A DNA stretch of 64,000 bases from Streptococcus hyovaginalis DSM 12219 (GCF_000420785.1 NZ_ATVP01000006.1:102552-166551); one strand, 5' to 3'; positions 32,405 to 42,200 are shown, counted from the first letter of the stretch. Translations and numbers: made by a program. The notes: a model not told the origin generated them from the sequence alone.

Positions 32405-33271
32405 TTATTTAATATTATGAAATTGTTGGTAAAGCTCTTGGCGGTTTAGACCATATTCCTTAGAAATTATTTTAATCGCTTGGTTAGGTTTTCTACCATC
32501 GTCTATCAATTTTTGAACTTTTGACACATAATCAACAGTTTCTTCGTCGTCCTTTTGCGATTCACCAGAAGAACCTGCCACAATCAAGAGACACTCTCCC
32601 TTCAAGGGGTTCTCTGCTAAATAGGCTAATATCTGACGAATACTACCACGTTGGTACTCTTCAAAAAGCTTAGTCAACTCTCTTACCAACACGATTTGAC
32701 GATCACCATAGACCGTAAGCATGTTTTCCAGAGTAGCTACCACACGGTAAGGCGATTCATAAAAAATTTGTGTCTCAGGGTAATCTCTTTTGTCACGAAA
32801 AAAAGCAACTTGTTGGCCAGATTTTCGTGGTAAAAAACCATAAAAACTATGTGGCTGAGGAGCCAGCCCACTAGCAATCAAAGCCGTAATCCCAGCCGAC
32901 GCTCCCGGTAAAGCAACAACTCTAATCTGTTCAGCAATCGCCGCCTTAACCAGGTCATGACCAGGATCCGAAATAGAAGGCATCCCTGCATCAGAAACTT
33001 GTGCTAAGGAATTTCCAGCTTTCAACAAATCAAGTAAATCAGGAATTTTGCTAAAGGCATTGTGCTCATGAAAACTGATTTGCCGAGTCTCAATCTCGAA
33101 ATGCTTTAAAAGTAAGCCTGTATTGCGTGTATCTTCAGAACAAATATAGTCCACTGACTGAAGTGTTTCAACCGCACGATAGGTCATATCAGCTAAATTT
33201 CCAATCGGAGTTGGAACAAGGTATAGTGTGCCATAGGGGCTATCCCCCTTAAAACTTTTTTGAATTTGCAT
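32405..33271 (-). CDS. rsmI: 16S rRNA (cytidine(1402)-2'-O)-methyltransferase
   Basis: A 288-aa tetrapyrrole-methylase-fold enzyme that methylates the ribose of C1402 in the ribosomal P site. Motifs: GTLYLVPTPIGNLADMTYRA at the N-terminus, ICSEDTRNTGLLLKHF, QVSDAGMPSISDPGHDLV and LPGASAGITALIASGL. Length is usual. It follows yabA by two bases, the common streptococcal arrangement yabA-rsmI. Confidence 0.95.
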   Translation of the reverse strand: MQIQKSFKGDSPYGTLYLVPTPIGNLADMTYRAVETLQSVDYICSEDTRNTGLLLKHFEIETRQISFHEHNAFSKIPDLLDLLKAGNSLAQVSDAGMPSISDPGHDLVKAAIAEQIRVVALPGASAGITALIASGLAPQPHSFYGFLPRKSGQQVAFFRDKRDYPETQIFYESPYRVVATLENMLTVYGDRQIVLVRELTKLFEEYQRGSIRQILAYLAENPLKGECLLIVAGSSGESQKDDEETVDYVSKVQKLIDDGRKPNQAIKIISKEYGLNRQELYQQFHNIK

Positions 33272-33273
33272 AC

Positions 33274-33600
33274 TTACTCCCTATATAAGAGTTCTAAACA
33301 AAAGGCACAGGATTCATCATTTTCACGTCTTTGCCCGTAAAAATCGGTACAAATATGGAAGCCATCTTCGTAAATACTATCCAAATGTTGCTTGACTTGA
33401 TGGTGATTTTTCTCAAACTGGTTATCACTCACCTGTGTTAATCGCTCTCGTAATTTATTGTTTTCGAGACGCAACTGCGTATTTTCTTCAACCAAGTCTT
33501 GAACCTGTTTCTTAATCGCTTCAATTTCAGCCAAGGTAATCATAAGATTTTGTGAAAAGCCATCAAATACATCAAATAACTCTTTTTTTGGTACCACCAT
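33274..33600 (-). CDS. yabA: Replication initiation control protein YabA
   Basis: A 108-aa protein with an N-terminal coiled coil (residues about 15-55, leucine zipper [19 protein letters not shown]) and a C-terminal zinc site with [20 protein letters not shown]. YabA binds DnaA and DnaN and restrains replication initiation. Start [14 protein letters not shown] is typical. It shares an operon with rsmI downstream. An inverted repeat GTCGTTAT/ATAACGAC lies in the 110-bp gap upstream. Confidence 0.93.
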   Translation of the reverse strand: MVVPKKELFDVFDGFSQNLMITLAEIEAIKKQVQDLVEENTQLRLENNKLRERLTQVSDNQFEKNHHQVKQHLDSIYEDGFHICTDFYGQRRENDESCAFCLELLYRE

Positions 33601-33710
33601 TTACCTCCTTAGGTCGTTATATATCTAAAATCGTACGGTTATCCGTAGCATGAATAGAGAACGACAGCTCTCACAGTCACCTAAGATCTGCAGATAACGA
33701 CATTTATCTA

Positions 33711-34610
33711 TTAACTGTTAATAATCATATATTCCAGAGCATTTTGAAAACTAACATTATGTTGCCACATGTCTCTAGCTAAATCAATAGCATCCAACAA
33801 AGCCAACGCTTTTTCTTGCTCCAAAGCTTTACCAAATAAGGCAATCAACAGTTGAAAACTCATGTCTTGCAGTTCTTTCTCTTTAGCCAAATTGGCCAAG
33901 CGACTTACTTCTAGATAGGCTCTTTCTTTATTGGTCAAGGCCAGCTGACTATACGTCTCCAATACAGAGATGAGTTGCAAAACCTTTTGATCATCAGCTA
34001 AAGTCTCTGCCTGCTGTAAAGACACCGAATAACTGGCGAGTAAGCTCGCTTGATTTTTCAACAACCCCCTTTTTTCTAAAGCTTCTACAAGGATCGTCTC
34101 ATTCTTCTTAAAATGAAACAGTTGACAACGACTTTTGACTGTTGGCAATAGGTGATTGTCGTCATTAACCAATAAAATAAGATAAATATGACTTTGAGGC
34201 TCTTCCATAACTTTCAACAAGCTATTAGCTGCATTGGGATGCATTTTGTCAGCCTCTTTGATAATCACAACCTGATCTTTTCCTTCAAAACTCGTACTTG
34301 AAAAGCGGTGTAGGAGTGAACGGACATCATCTGTCTTAATTGTTCCATTACTTGGCTCTAAAATGGCCAGATCTGCAAAGTCACAATCCGCTACCAAACG
34401 ACAGGAACGACAATGTCCACACGGTGTTGGGGAATCCGTAACTTCACAAAACTGAAATTGCGTCATCCAAAGCGCCATTTCCCAGCTAGCGAAGCCCCCC
34501 GTGAACAAATATGCATGACTACGTCTCTCTTCAACTAAAATGCTATGAATAGCTTTAAAAAGAAGAGGTTGCTGCCATTCTAATAGTGACGTCAATGGAT
34601 TTTTAGACAT
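33711..34610 (-). CDS. holB: DNA polymerase III delta' subunit
   Basis: A 299-aa clamp-loader subunit. The N-terminal AAA+ domain has the zinc module [15 protein letters not shown] (about residue 60-75), [20 protein letters not shown], and [20 protein letters not shown] with the SRC motif ([11 protein letters not shown]). The Walker A is degenerate, as normal for delta'. It overlaps tmk by eight bases, the conserved tmk-holB order. Confidence 0.95.
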   Translation of the reverse strand: MSKNPLTSLLEWQQPLLFKAIHSILVEERRSHAYLFTGGFASWEMALWMTQFQFCEVTDSPTPCGHCRSCRLVADCDFADLAILEPSNGTIKTDDVRSLLHRFSSTSFEGKDQVVIIKEADKMHPNAANSLLKVMEEPQSHIYLILLVNDDNHLLPTVKSRCQLFHFKKNETILVEALEKRGLLKNQASLLASYSVSLQQAETLADDQKVLQLISVLETYSQLALTNKERAYLEVSRLANLAKEKELQDMSFQLLIALFGKALEQEKALALLDAIDLARDMWQHNVSFQNALEYMIINS

Positions 34611-35250
34611 CTTTCACTTCCTTAAATCTCTCTTGAATAATGCGCAGTGTCTCTTCAACGACAAGTTCGAGATCTTGACTAGCATCAATAGTGAGCACAC
34701 GATGAGGATTTTTCCGAGACAATTCCAAGTACCCTTGACGTACCTTCTGATGCATATCTAGTTGTTCCAGATCCAAACGATTAACTTCACGATTTTTATT
34801 TTGAGCAATTCGCTTTAAACCAATCTCAGAAGCAACATCAAAATAAAGCGTTAAATCGGGTTGACGCTTATCTGTTGCATAGGCATTTAGCCAATCAATA
34901 TCAGCAATTTCAAGACCTCGCCCATACCCTTGGTAAGCAACAGAACTATCAATAAAGCGATCCACCAAAACGATAGCCCCATTAGACAAACTTGGCAATA
35001 TTTTTTCAATGAGGTGTTGACGACGAGCTGCCATATACAACAGCAACTCTGTTTTGGGATCCATATTGGTGTGAGTAACATCTAGTATTACATGACGAAT
35101 CTTTTCTGCAATAGCTACGCCACCCGGTTCACGCGTTGCTATAATATCTTGTGTCAGTGAGGATCTGAGCAAAGGCAATATCTTCTCTAAAACAGTCGTC
35201 TTACCCGCGCCATCTGGTCCTTCGAAGGAAATCAAAAATCCATTAGTCAT
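34603..35250 (-). CDS. tmk: Thymidylate kinase
   Basis: A 215-aa enzyme phosphorylating dTMP to dTDP. The P-loop is [19 protein letters not shown]; the DR(F/Y) motif appears as [20 protein letters not shown]; the N-terminal TREPGG motif is present ([16 protein letters not shown]). Length is normal. It is co-transcribed with holB. Confidence 0.96.
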   Translation of the reverse strand: MTNGFLISFEGPDGAGKTTVLEKILPLLRSSLTQDIIATREPGGVAIAEKIRHVILDVTHTNMDPKTELLLYMAARRQHLIEKILPSLSNGAIVLVDRFIDSSVAYQGYGRGLEIADIDWLNAYATDKRQPDLTLYFDVASEIGLKRIAQNKNREVNRLDLEQLDMHQKVRQGYLELSRKNPHRVLTIDASQDLELVVEETLRIIQERFKEVKDV

Positions 35251-35279
35251 AATACTTCTATTTTAGCAGATTTCATTCA

Positions 35280-35309
35280 AAAAGACGACAAGAATCCTTA
35301 TCGTCTTTT
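35280..35309 (-). terminator. Terminator after the CBS/ACT gene
   Basis: A 9-bp stem AAAAGACGA/TCGTCTTTT (35280-35288 with 35301-35309) with T-rich ends, placed between the CBS-domain gene and tmk. Confidence 0.8.
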
Positions 35310-35317
35310 CTTATCTT

Positions 35318-35977
35318 CTAAAAGCCTGCTTTTGCCTCGGTTTTCGTGATACTCTCTACTGTAATCCCCTGAGCCTCTAACCTTTCTTGTAAGGCTTGGG
35401 TATCTGTCTGGCCTTCTATTTGAATTTCAACTAGAATCTTACCAGACTTATGATTAGCAACTACTGTCCGATAAATATTCAAACCATGATCACTGATCAC
35501 ACGGACAACTTTTTCCAAACTACCTATCGTATCATTCAATAATATATTAAGGCGTACACCTTCTTCACCATAACCAGATACCTGGAGAAAAGCTTTAAAA
35601 ATATCGCGATCAGTGATGATACCATATAATTGGTCATTATCAACCACTGGCAAGACTCCCACCTTATGCTTCATCATAATATAGACAGCATCTTCCAAAC
35701 TGGCATTTTGTGATACGGTAATGACATCCCTTATCATAATGTCACGAATTTTGGTCTTATTTAGCAAATAGTTCATTTCATAAATCGATAAACTGGTTGC
35801 TTTGGAAGGAGTTGCATCTGCCATCGTCCCCTCGGTAATGAGGCCCACTAATCTGTCATTTTCAATAACAGGTAAACGGCGTAAATCTTGTGCTTTCATC
35901 TTTTCCGAAGCATGTGCAACGGTTGTATCAGGTGACACATAAATAACTTTTGACGTCATGAAATCTTTAACAGACAT
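35318..35977 (-). CDS. CBS-ACT domain protein (AcuB-like)
   Basis: A 219-aa protein with two CBS domains (about residues 1-60 and 75-132; MTSKVIYVSPDTTVAHASEK, VGVLPVVDNDQLYGIITDRD) and a C-terminal ACT-like domain (about 140-212, VVRVISDHGLNIYRTVVANH). Such proteins sense adenine nucleotides and amino acids. It lies just downstream of the branched-chain amino acid ABC operon, on the same strand, so it may respond to the transported amino acids; this is inference. Confidence 0.85.
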   Translation of the reverse strand: MSVKDFMTSKVIYVSPDTTVAHASEKMKAQDLRRLPVIENDRLVGLITEGTMADATPSKATSLSIYEMNYLLNKTKIRDIMIRDVITVSQNASLEDAVYIMMKHKVGVLPVVDNDQLYGIITDRDIFKAFLQVSGYGEEGVRLNILLNDTIGSLEKVVRVISDHGLNIYRTVVANHKSGKILVEIQIEGQTDTQALQERLEAQGITVESITKTEAKAGF

Positions 35978-36185
35978 AGGTTCTCCTTTGCATTCACTTC
36001 ACATTTCCTTTGCTACTACAAGTATACCATCATATCAAACAGAATCCTACCAACATCATGACGACATCGTAATAAAAACGAAGAATAGACAGCATCGTAG
36101 GCATTCATCAATCGACAGCTGACTTCCATCAGTTATTAAAAATAACTATAAAAGTGCCATCGACTCAAATAACTGCTTTAATAGT

Positions 36186-36896
36186 TTAGCCACCTAAGTA
36201 AGCTTTTCTAACTTCATCTGATTCCAGAAGTTCTTGACCTGTTCCTGAAAGAACAATTTTCCCAGTCTCTAAAACATAGCCACGATCCGCAATTGACAAA
36301 GCCTTAGTCGCATTTTGTTCAATAAGAAGAACTGTTGTTCCTTGCTTTTGAATGTCTTGGATAATATCAAAAATTTCTTGGATAAAAATCGGAGCCAAGC
36401 CCATTGATGGCTCATCTAGCAACAATAATTTAGGCTGACTCATCAAAGCACGCCCCATGGCTAACATCTGTTGCTCACCACCAGAGAGAGTAGCGGCATC
36501 TTGATTTTTACGCTCTTCCAAGCGTGGAAAGCGCTCAAAAATACGTTTTAAATTCTTTTGATTCTGGTCTTTGTCTTTCTTTAGAAAGGCACCCATCTCT
36601 AAGTTTTCCATAACAGTTAGACCCGCAAAGACATGACGTCCCTCAGGTACTTGTGACAAGCCATCTGCAACAATTTTTCTAGCTGGTATTTTATGGATTT
36701 CATTGCCTAAAAAAGTGATTTTACCTTCTTTAGGACGCACTAATCCTGAGATCGTTCTTAAAATTGACGTTTTCCCTGCACCGTTGGCGCCAATTAAGGA
36801 AACAACTTCTCCCTCGTTAACTTCAAAAGAAACATTTTTTACCGCTTCAATGGCACCATAGCTTATTGAGAGGTTATCAACTTTTAACATTGTCAT
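36186..36896 (-). CDS. livF: Branched-chain amino acid ABC transporter, ATPase LivF
   Basis: A 236-aa ABC ATPase: Walker A SLIGANGAGKTSILRTISGL, signature LSGGEQQMLAMGRALM, Walker B KLLLLDEPSMGLAPIFIQ, H-loop area LLIEQN. The LDEPSMGLAP form and length are typical of LivF. It overlaps livG by one base. Last gene of livKHMGF. Confidence 0.95.
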   Translation of the reverse strand: MTMLKVDNLSISYGAIEAVKNVSFEVNEGEVVSLIGANGAGKTSILRTISGLVRPKEGKITFLGNEIHKIPARKIVADGLSQVPEGRHVFAGLTVMENLEMGAFLKKDKDQNQKNLKRIFERFPRLEERKNQDAATLSGGEQQMLAMGRALMSQPKLLLLDEPSMGLAPIFIQEIFDIIQDIQKQGTTVLLIEQNATKALSIADRGYVLETGKIVLSGTGQELLESDEVRKAYLGG

Positions 36897-37660
36897 TATA
36901 ATTCACCTCCAAGATAAGCTTCAATAACGCGTTTATCATTTTTGATTTCGTCTGGCGTCCCGTGTGCAATCAAACGACCATATTCCAAAACATAAATACG
37001 TTCTGTCACTTCCATGACCAAACTCATATCATGTTCAATTAAAATAATCGTAATACCAAATTCTTCCTTAACTTGGCGAATCAACGCTGTTAATTCCGCC
37101 GTTTCCTGAGGATTCATCCCCGCAGCTGGTTCATCTAGAAAGAGAATTTTAGGTTCTGTCGCTAGAGCTCGAACAATTTCAAGACGGCGTTGCTGCCCAT
37201 AAGGTAAATTTTTCGCTAAATGATCAGCTTTAGTTTCTAAACCAAAAATAGTCAGCAATTCCATAGCTTTTTCTCTAAGATTGTTTTCACTGTTATAAAA
37301 CTTAGGCAGGCGCAATAAAGCTGATAACGTATGAGGTTTGTGATGGTTATTCATACCAAGTAGGACGTTATCCAAGACCGTCATATTCTTAAACAAACGG
37401 ATATTTTGGAAGGTCCGAGATAGCCCTAAAGAGGCAATGGTATAAGGGTTCTTACCATTAAGTAAGGTACCATCTAACACAACTGTCCCCTCTGAAGGCT
37501 CGTAAACACCCGTTAACAGATTGAACAGTGTCGTCTTACCGGCACCATTAGGGCCAATGAGCCCAACAAGCTCTCCTTCATTCAGCTCTAGAGTAACATC
37601 CCCAACGGCTGTTAAACCACCAAAATGTTTGGTTAAATTTGTAACTTCAAGTAAGGCCAT
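36896..37660 (-). CDS. livG: Branched-chain amino acid ABC transporter, ATPase LivG
   Basis: A 254-aa ABC ATPase: Walker A GLIGPNGAGKTTLFNLLTGV, a signature of the form LPYGQQRRLEIVRAL (the YGQQRRLE variant typical of LivG), Walker B KILFLDEPAAGMNPQE, and the H-loop IILIEHDMSLVMEV. It shares a base with livF and livM. Confidence 0.96.
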   Translation of the reverse strand: MALLEVTNLTKHFGGLTAVGDVTLELNEGELVGLIGPNGAGKTTLFNLLTGVYEPSEGTVVLDGTLLNGKNPYTIASLGLSRTFQNIRLFKNMTVLDNVLLGMNNHHKPHTLSALLRLPKFYNSENNLREKAMELLTIFGLETKADHLAKNLPYGQQRRLEIVRALATEPKILFLDEPAAGMNPQETAELTALIRQVKEEFGITIILIEHDMSLVMEVTERIYVLEYGRLIAHGTPDEIKNDKRVIEAYLGGEL

Positions 37661-38613
37661 TAGCTATTGCCCCCTTTATTTTTCTGGAAAAATTTCGATA
37701 GGATTAATTCTTTAGTCCCCAATAAGCCGCCTGGGCGGAAAACCATAACTAAGATCAAGGCTAGTGAATAAACGATCATCCGAAGCTCTGCCACATTTTG
37801 CAGGTACATGTTCAAGATACCTAGGACAATAGCAGCGACAATTGTTCCTGTCATTGAGCCTAGACCTCCTAATACCGCAATAATCAAGTAGTCAATCGAA
37901 CGCATGATCGTAAAGTCTTTAGGCGCAACAGTTCCGATATAACCAACGTAAAGCGATCCAGCGATAGCTGCTGTCATAGCCGCAAAAGCAAACGTAATGA
38001 CCTTAATTTTTGTTGTATTAACTCCCATAGATTCTGCAGCAATCTCATCTTCACGTACAGAAATCACTTGGCGACCAATAGAACTTCGTAAGAAATTCAT
38101 AATAAGAATAGCAATCAATACCACAAAGATAAAGACAACTGGCCAAGAGGTATAAGGAAGAATACCTGTCAATCCTGCAGCACCATTTGTGAGTTCACCA
38201 CCATTCACAATGGCAATACGAATAATCTCTGAAACCCCCAAAGTTGCAATCGCCAAATAATCCCCTTTTAAACGAAGCGTAGGAAAGCCAACTAAGACTG
38301 CAATTAAACCTGCAATCAATGCCCCAACTAACATCGAGATGTAAAAACCTGCATAAGTCGGATTACTATTCGTCATGATAGCTGTCGCGTAAGCACCAAT
38401 AGCCATAAAGCCAGCTTGTCCCAAAGAGAACTGACCTGAGAAACCAAGAACAAGGTTTGTTCCCATAGCCATAATCATTGAGATACCAATTCCCATTAAA
38501 ATTTGGATTTGGTAAAGTCCCAAAACGCCTGCACTGACTAATAGATTAAGTACTAGGAAAGCAACTGCAATAAGCGCAAACCAAGCTAAAATAGATTTGA
38601 TGTTTTTTGTCAT
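37660..38613 (-). CDS. livM: Branched-chain amino acid ABC transporter, permease LivM
   Basis: A 317-aa permease with about nine membrane helices (MTKNIKSILAWFALIAVAFL start) and the conserved cytoplasmic EAA-like loop (ISVREDEIAAESMGVNTTKI). ATG 38613 is used (AGAAGG upstream); the longer reading from 38679 runs into livH. The C-terminus ends at livG with one shared base. Together with LivH it forms the pore. Confidence 0.93.
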   Translation of the reverse strand: MTKNIKSILAWFALIAVAFLVLNLLVSAGVLGLYQIQILMGIGISMIMAMGTNLVLGFSGQFSLGQAGFMAIGAYATAIMTNSNPTYAGFYISMLVGALIAGLIAVLVGFPTLRLKGDYLAIATLGVSEIIRIAIVNGGELTNGAAGLTGILPYTSWPVVFIFVVLIAILIMNFLRSSIGRQVISVREDEIAAESMGVNTTKIKVITFAFAAMTAAIAGSLYVGYIGTVAPKDFTIMRSIDYLIIAVLGGLGSMTGTIVAAIVLGILNMYLQNVAELRMIVYSLALILVMVFRPGGLLGTKELILSKFFQKNKGGNS

Positions 38614-38617
38614 TTGC

Positions 38618-39487
38618 TTATACCTTCTCCTTAATATTTTTACCAAGAATTCCTGCAGGACGAACGAGTAGGATAACAATTAAAATAGCGTAAACGACAG
38701 CATCCTTATAACTAGATAAGCCGATTGCTATTGACAAGGTTTCTAACATCCCGATGATAAAGCCACCGACTGCAGCTCCAGGAATGATACCGATTCCTCC
38801 AAGAACAGCGGCAACGAAAGCCTTAATTCCTGGTGCCATTCCCATCAATGGGTTCATTGTATTGTAGTAAAGACCAATTAAGACACCTGCAGCACCTGCC
38901 ATCGCAGAACCCAGCGCAAAGGTAAAGCTAATCGTTGAATTTACATTAATCCCCATCAACTGAGCGGCATCGCTATCCACAGATACGGCACGCATCGCTT
39001 TCCCCATCTTAGTTTGTTTAACGATATAATTCAGTGCCAACATCAAAATAATAGACACTGCTAAAATAATCAATTGGATATTGGTCACACTGACTGGACC
39101 CAGATCATATTTTACTGTTTTCATAGCTTGAGGAAAGGCCCGTGCTTCAGCACCTACCAAGTAAACCATTCCGTATTCTAAAAAGAAGGATACCCCAATT
39201 GCTGTGATTAAAGCTGCAATACGAGTTGAATTTCTCAAAGGACGATAAGCTAAAAATTCAATGAGAACCCCGATAGCTGCTGTGATGATCATTGTTAAAA
39301 TAAGCGCTACAAAAAAGTTCATATGAAACGTTGAAATTAGATAATAACCGACAAAGGCTCCCATCATGTAGACATCACCGTGCGCAAAGTTAATCAGCTT
39401 GATAATACCATATACCATGGTATAGCCAAGTGCCAATAGGGCGTACACACTGCCTAGAATAAGACCATTGACAAGTTGTTGTAACAT
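38618..39487 (-). CDS. livH: Branched-chain amino acid ABC transporter, permease LivH
   Basis: A 289-aa permease with about eight membrane helices; start MLQQLVNGLILGSVYALLAL and the GYTMVYGIIKLINFAHGDVY phrase are hallmarks of LivH. The coupling loop RAVSVDSDAAQLMGINVNST is intact. A hairpin between livK and livH may lower expression of the membrane genes relative to the binding protein. Confidence 0.95.
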   Translation of the reverse strand: MLQQLVNGLILGSVYALLALGYTMVYGIIKLINFAHGDVYMMGAFVGYYLISTFHMNFFVALILTMIITAAIGVLIEFLAYRPLRNSTRIAALITAIGVSFFLEYGMVYLVGAEARAFPQAMKTVKYDLGPVSVTNIQLIILAVSIILMLALNYIVKQTKMGKAMRAVSVDSDAAQLMGINVNSTISFTFALGSAMAGAAGVLIGLYYNTMNPLMGMAPGIKAFVAAVLGGIGIIPGAAVGGFIIGMLETLSIAIGLSSYKDAVVYAILIVILLVRPAGILGKNIKEKV

Positions 39488-39519
39488 AAGAGTTTACCAA
39501 ACTTTCTATCAAAATAAGA

Positions 39520-39548
39520 ACACCTGAGAAGGATCACTCCTCAGATGT
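39520..39548 (-). terminator. Attenuating hairpin between livK and livH
   Basis: A 9-bp stem (39520-39528 with 39540-39548, one G-U pair) with an 11-nt loop and a weak T-rich tail (TCTTATTTTG). Position suits partial termination after the binding-protein gene. Confidence 0.6.
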
Positions 39549-39608
39549 TATCATGTATACCATTTGATAACAAGAACGAGTTTAAAACAAGTGTCTCTTT
39601 ATCAAAAA

Positions 39609-40790
39609 TTATTCTGCTTCAACAACTGTTGCTGAGCTTTCTTTGCCTTCTGTAAGACCGATTATAGTAACTGATTTCACTGGGTTGTGTTTATCATCGA
39701 TTGTCATTGTTCCGGTAACACCTTCAAAATCTTTGATATTAGCTAAATTTTTAGCGATATCTTTAGATGTTTTAGCATCTTCAGAAGCTTCAGCAATCAT
39801 GTAAACAGAATCATAAGCAAGGGCCGCAAACATTGATGGTGCATCACCATACTCTGCTTCGAATTTTTTCGCAAATTCTGCCGCCTTATCTGAGCTAGTT
39901 GCTGAGAAACCTGAGATGTAAGAAACATCCGTTACATTTTTAGCGCCAGCTAATTCTGTTAACTTATCATCTGCCAAACCATCTGGACCAATAACTGGTG
40001 CATCGATACCCATTTCACGCATTTGTTTCAACAATGGTCCAGCTTCTTGATAGTAGCCTGGAAGAACGATCGCATCAAAGTCTTTATCTTTAAGATTCGT
40101 TAAAGCTGATTGGAAGTCTGTATCTTTAGCTTGGTAGTTTTCTTCAGCAACGATCTCACCTTTATAGTTTTTCTTAAATTCTTCGGCAACGCCTTTAGCG
40201 TAGTCCGTTGAGTTATCAAAGTAAAGAACCACTTTGTCAGCTTTCATATTTTCAGTTGCGTAACGCGCTAACACTTCACCTTGGTAACTGTCAATGAAAG
40301 TCGTACGGAAGATATAGTCATAAGTTTTACCATTCTTATCAACTGTCAGATTATCTTGAGTACCACTTGGTGTCACAAGCGGAACAGCTGCAGACTGAGC
40401 ATTTGGACTAGCTGAGGCTACCGCACCTGATGTTACTGGACCAACGATAGCGTTAACTTTACTTTGAGTCGCGAGGTTAGTCGTTACTGTAGCTGCTTCG
40501 GCGTTATCAGATTTGTTATCTTTCGATACTAATTCAATTTTCTTACCGTCAACACCACCTGCATCATTGATTTCTTTAACAGCCAAATCAACAGCTTGTT
40601 TTTCAGGAACACCATAAGCAGCAACGTCACCAGTCACTTCCAAGTTAACACCTAACTTGATGGTATCACCAATTTTTGTACCAGCAGCTTCAGAGCTACC
40701 TGATGGGGAACTTCCTGGAGCGGCTCCACAAGCTGCAAGAACCGCTGTACTCATAAATGCAACTGCTGCAAATGTTAACTTTTTCTTCAT
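39609..40790 (-). CDS. livK: Branched-chain amino acid binding lipoprotein
   Basis: A 393-aa substrate-binding protein (type I periplasmic-binding fold). It has a lipoprotein signal with lipobox VLAACG (Cys at about residue 21), a Ser/Gly-rich linker, then IKLGVNLEVTGDVAAYGVPE and GPVTSGAVASASPNAQSAAV, typical of Leu/Ile/Val binding proteins. It starts the livKHMGF operon behind a promoter containing a CodY box. Confidence 0.95.
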   Translation of the reverse strand: MKKKLTFAAVAFMSTAVLAACGAAPGSSPSGSSEAAGTKIGDTIKLGVNLEVTGDVAAYGVPEKQAVDLAVKEINDAGGVDGKKIELVSKDNKSDNAEAATVTTNLATQSKVNAIVGPVTSGAVASASPNAQSAAVPLVTPSGTQDNLTVDKNGKTYDYIFRTTFIDSYQGEVLARYATENMKADKVVLYFDNSTDYAKGVAEEFKKNYKGEIVAEENYQAKDTDFQSALTNLKDKDFDAIVLPGYYQEAGPLLKQMREMGIDAPVIGPDGLADDKLTELAGAKNVTDVSYISGFSATSSDKAAEFAKKFEAEYGDAPSMFAALAYDSVYMIAEASEDAKTSKDIAKNLANIKDFEGVTGTMTIDDKHNPVKSVTIIGLTEGKESSATVVEAE

Positions 40791-40821
40791 ATCAAATAAT
40801 CTCCTTCAAGTATGTTACATA

Positions 40822-40850
40822 ATAATACTGAATTATCAGAAAATTGTCAA
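40822..40850 (-). promoter_or_regulatory. livK promoter with CodY box
   Basis: On the minus strand TTGACA (40850-40845), 17 bp, TATTAT (40827-40822). The spacer contains AATTATCAGAAAATT (40831-40845, plus strand), one mismatch from the CodY consensus AATTTTCWGAAAATT. This places CodY repression directly on the liv promoter. A good ribosome site AAGGAG follows. Confidence 0.82.
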
Positions 40851-41021
40851 TAGTTTTATTTCTTCTTTTTTAAAACTCCTTTTCCTGCTCCAAAACCCTA
40901 TAATGACAGCCTCTAGAGAAATTTACTATCTCCTTAGCCAGCAATCTTTTGCAAAAAATATACTTTTTAATACCTATCACTAGTTTTTAGCTTATTGTGA
41001 CAATTATAAAAGGAGCGTCTA

Positions 41022-41288
41022 TCAGATCACACTCTCTTCTCTATGGTTTCCTAAATTCCCAACAAATGAGCGATCAATATCATCAAAAGCAGATGGCTTA
41101 ACTTTTTTGATAATCTTCATTTGCTTTAATTTGGAGACAACTGTCTTCTGATCGTCACGATTAATGTATAAAATCAGATACTTGAAGCGCCTGGAATGGT
41201 ATAAAACATCTCCAAATTTGCTTAATTTTCTAGCATCTCGATTATAGTAGAGATAGACAGCTATCCCAACTCTTTCTTTGATTTCCAT
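41022..41288 (-). CDS. ylbG: YlbG family protein (UPF0298)
   Basis: An 88-aa protein (MEIKERVGIAVYLYYNRDAR...) with the family pattern LSKFGDVLYHSRRFKYLILY and Y(I/V)NRDD. It is conserved across Firmicutes; function unknown. Located downstream of clpP as in other streptococci, separated by a structured 320-bp region. Confidence 0.9.
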   Translation of the reverse strand: MEIKERVGIAVYLYYNRDARKLSKFGDVLYHSRRFKYLILYINRDDQKTVVSKLKQMKIIKKVKPSAFDDIDRSFVGNLGNHREESVI

Positions 41289-41341
41289 ATTATCCTTCTT
41301 TTTTTACGCGTTTGCCACTATTATATCAAATTTTTAACAAT

Positions 41342-41364
41342 AAAAAACCCGCCGAAGCAGGGTT
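41342..41364 (-). terminator. Terminator with UUCG-type loop before ylbG
   Basis: On the minus strand AACCC-TGC-TTCG-GC-GGGTT (41346-41364, one bulged base) followed by TTTTTT. It would end transcription coming from clpP and the structured element. Confidence 0.75.
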
Positions 41365-41596
41365 CCGAACATAGAAAAATGATACTCTTCTAAACAGACT
41401 AAGTAGCTCTGCTTAGAAAAAATAACCATTTGGGCTTATTTTGTCAGCAGAGCGAATACAAACCGCGACTTTCCAACATTATAAAAATGCTTGAAATACT
41501 GTCGTTTCAAGCATTCGAAATCTTTTTAGGTTGTCGCTTGGAAACAAGAAAGCGACAAAAACTTAAAGGATTTTAAGAACTGCTCAGCAGGGTTCC
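41356..41596. repeat. Structured element flanked by 11-bp direct repeats, downstream of clpP
   Basis: AGCAGGGTTCC occurs at 41356-41366 and 41586-41596. Between them lie three hairpins: 41406-41453 (GCTCTGCT/AGCAGAGC with an inner AAAATAA/TTATTTT helix), 41487-41514 (10-bp stem ATGCTTGAAA/TTTCAAGCAT) and 41531-41558 (9-bp stem TTGTCGCTT/AAGCGACAA). No ORF is supported. It could be a small non-autonomous mobile element with target duplication, or a structured RNA at the end of the clpP message. Confidence 0.5.
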
Positions 41597-41609
41597 TTTT
41601 ACCCCAGAA

Positions 41610-42200
41610 TTACTTTAATTCATTATTGTTCATGATAGCGTCGATAAAACCATATTCCAAGGTTTCTTCAGCATCCATCCAACGGTCACGTTCTGCATCA
41701 ATATGAATTTTCTCCATGGTTTGACCAGAATTGTCAGAAAGAATTTTTTCTAATTTGTTACGTGTTTTCAAAAGATGTTCTGCTGCAATGGCCATATCTG
41801 TTTGTTGGGTACCACCGCCAGTACCACCCATTGGTTGGTGCATCATGTACTCTGCATTTGGTAACATAAAACGTTTCCCTTTGGCACCTGATGAAGCAAT
41901 AATCGTTCCCATTGAAGCTGCCATACCCATAACAATGGTTTGAACGTCAGCCTTAATAAAGTTCATTGTATCCACAATAGCCAAACCAGCTGATACAGAG
42001 CCACCTGGAGTATTAACATAAAGATAGATATCTTTAGTTGGATCTTGTGCATCCAAGAAAAGTAACTGGGCAATGACTGAGTTAGCCATGTTGTCCTCTA
42101 CTGGACCTGTTAACATAATAATACGATCTTTTAAGAGACGTGAGTAAATATCATAAGAGCGTTCGCCGCGCGACGTTTGTTCAATAACTACAGGAATCAT
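41610..42200 (-). CDS. clpP: ATP-dependent Clp protease proteolytic subunit
   Basis: A 196-aa serine protease subunit. The catalytic triad is visible: Ser in [15 protein letters not shown] (about residue 96), His in [10 protein letters not shown] (about 121), Asp in the [10 protein letters not shown] region (about 170). N-terminus [20 protein letters not shown] is typical. It forms the tetradecamer used by ClpC/ClpE/ClpX. Upstream is a CtsR-controlled promoter. Confidence 0.97.
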   Translation of the reverse strand: MIPVVIEQTSRGERSYDIYSRLLKDRIIMLTGPVEDNMANSVIAQLLFLDAQDPTKDIYLYVNTPGGSVSAGLAIVDTMNFIKADVQTIVMGMAASMGTIIASSGAKGKRFMLPNAEYMMHQPMGGTGGGTQQTDMAIAAEHLLKTRNKLEKILSDNSGQTMEKIHIDAERDRWMDAEETLEYGFIDAIMNNNELK

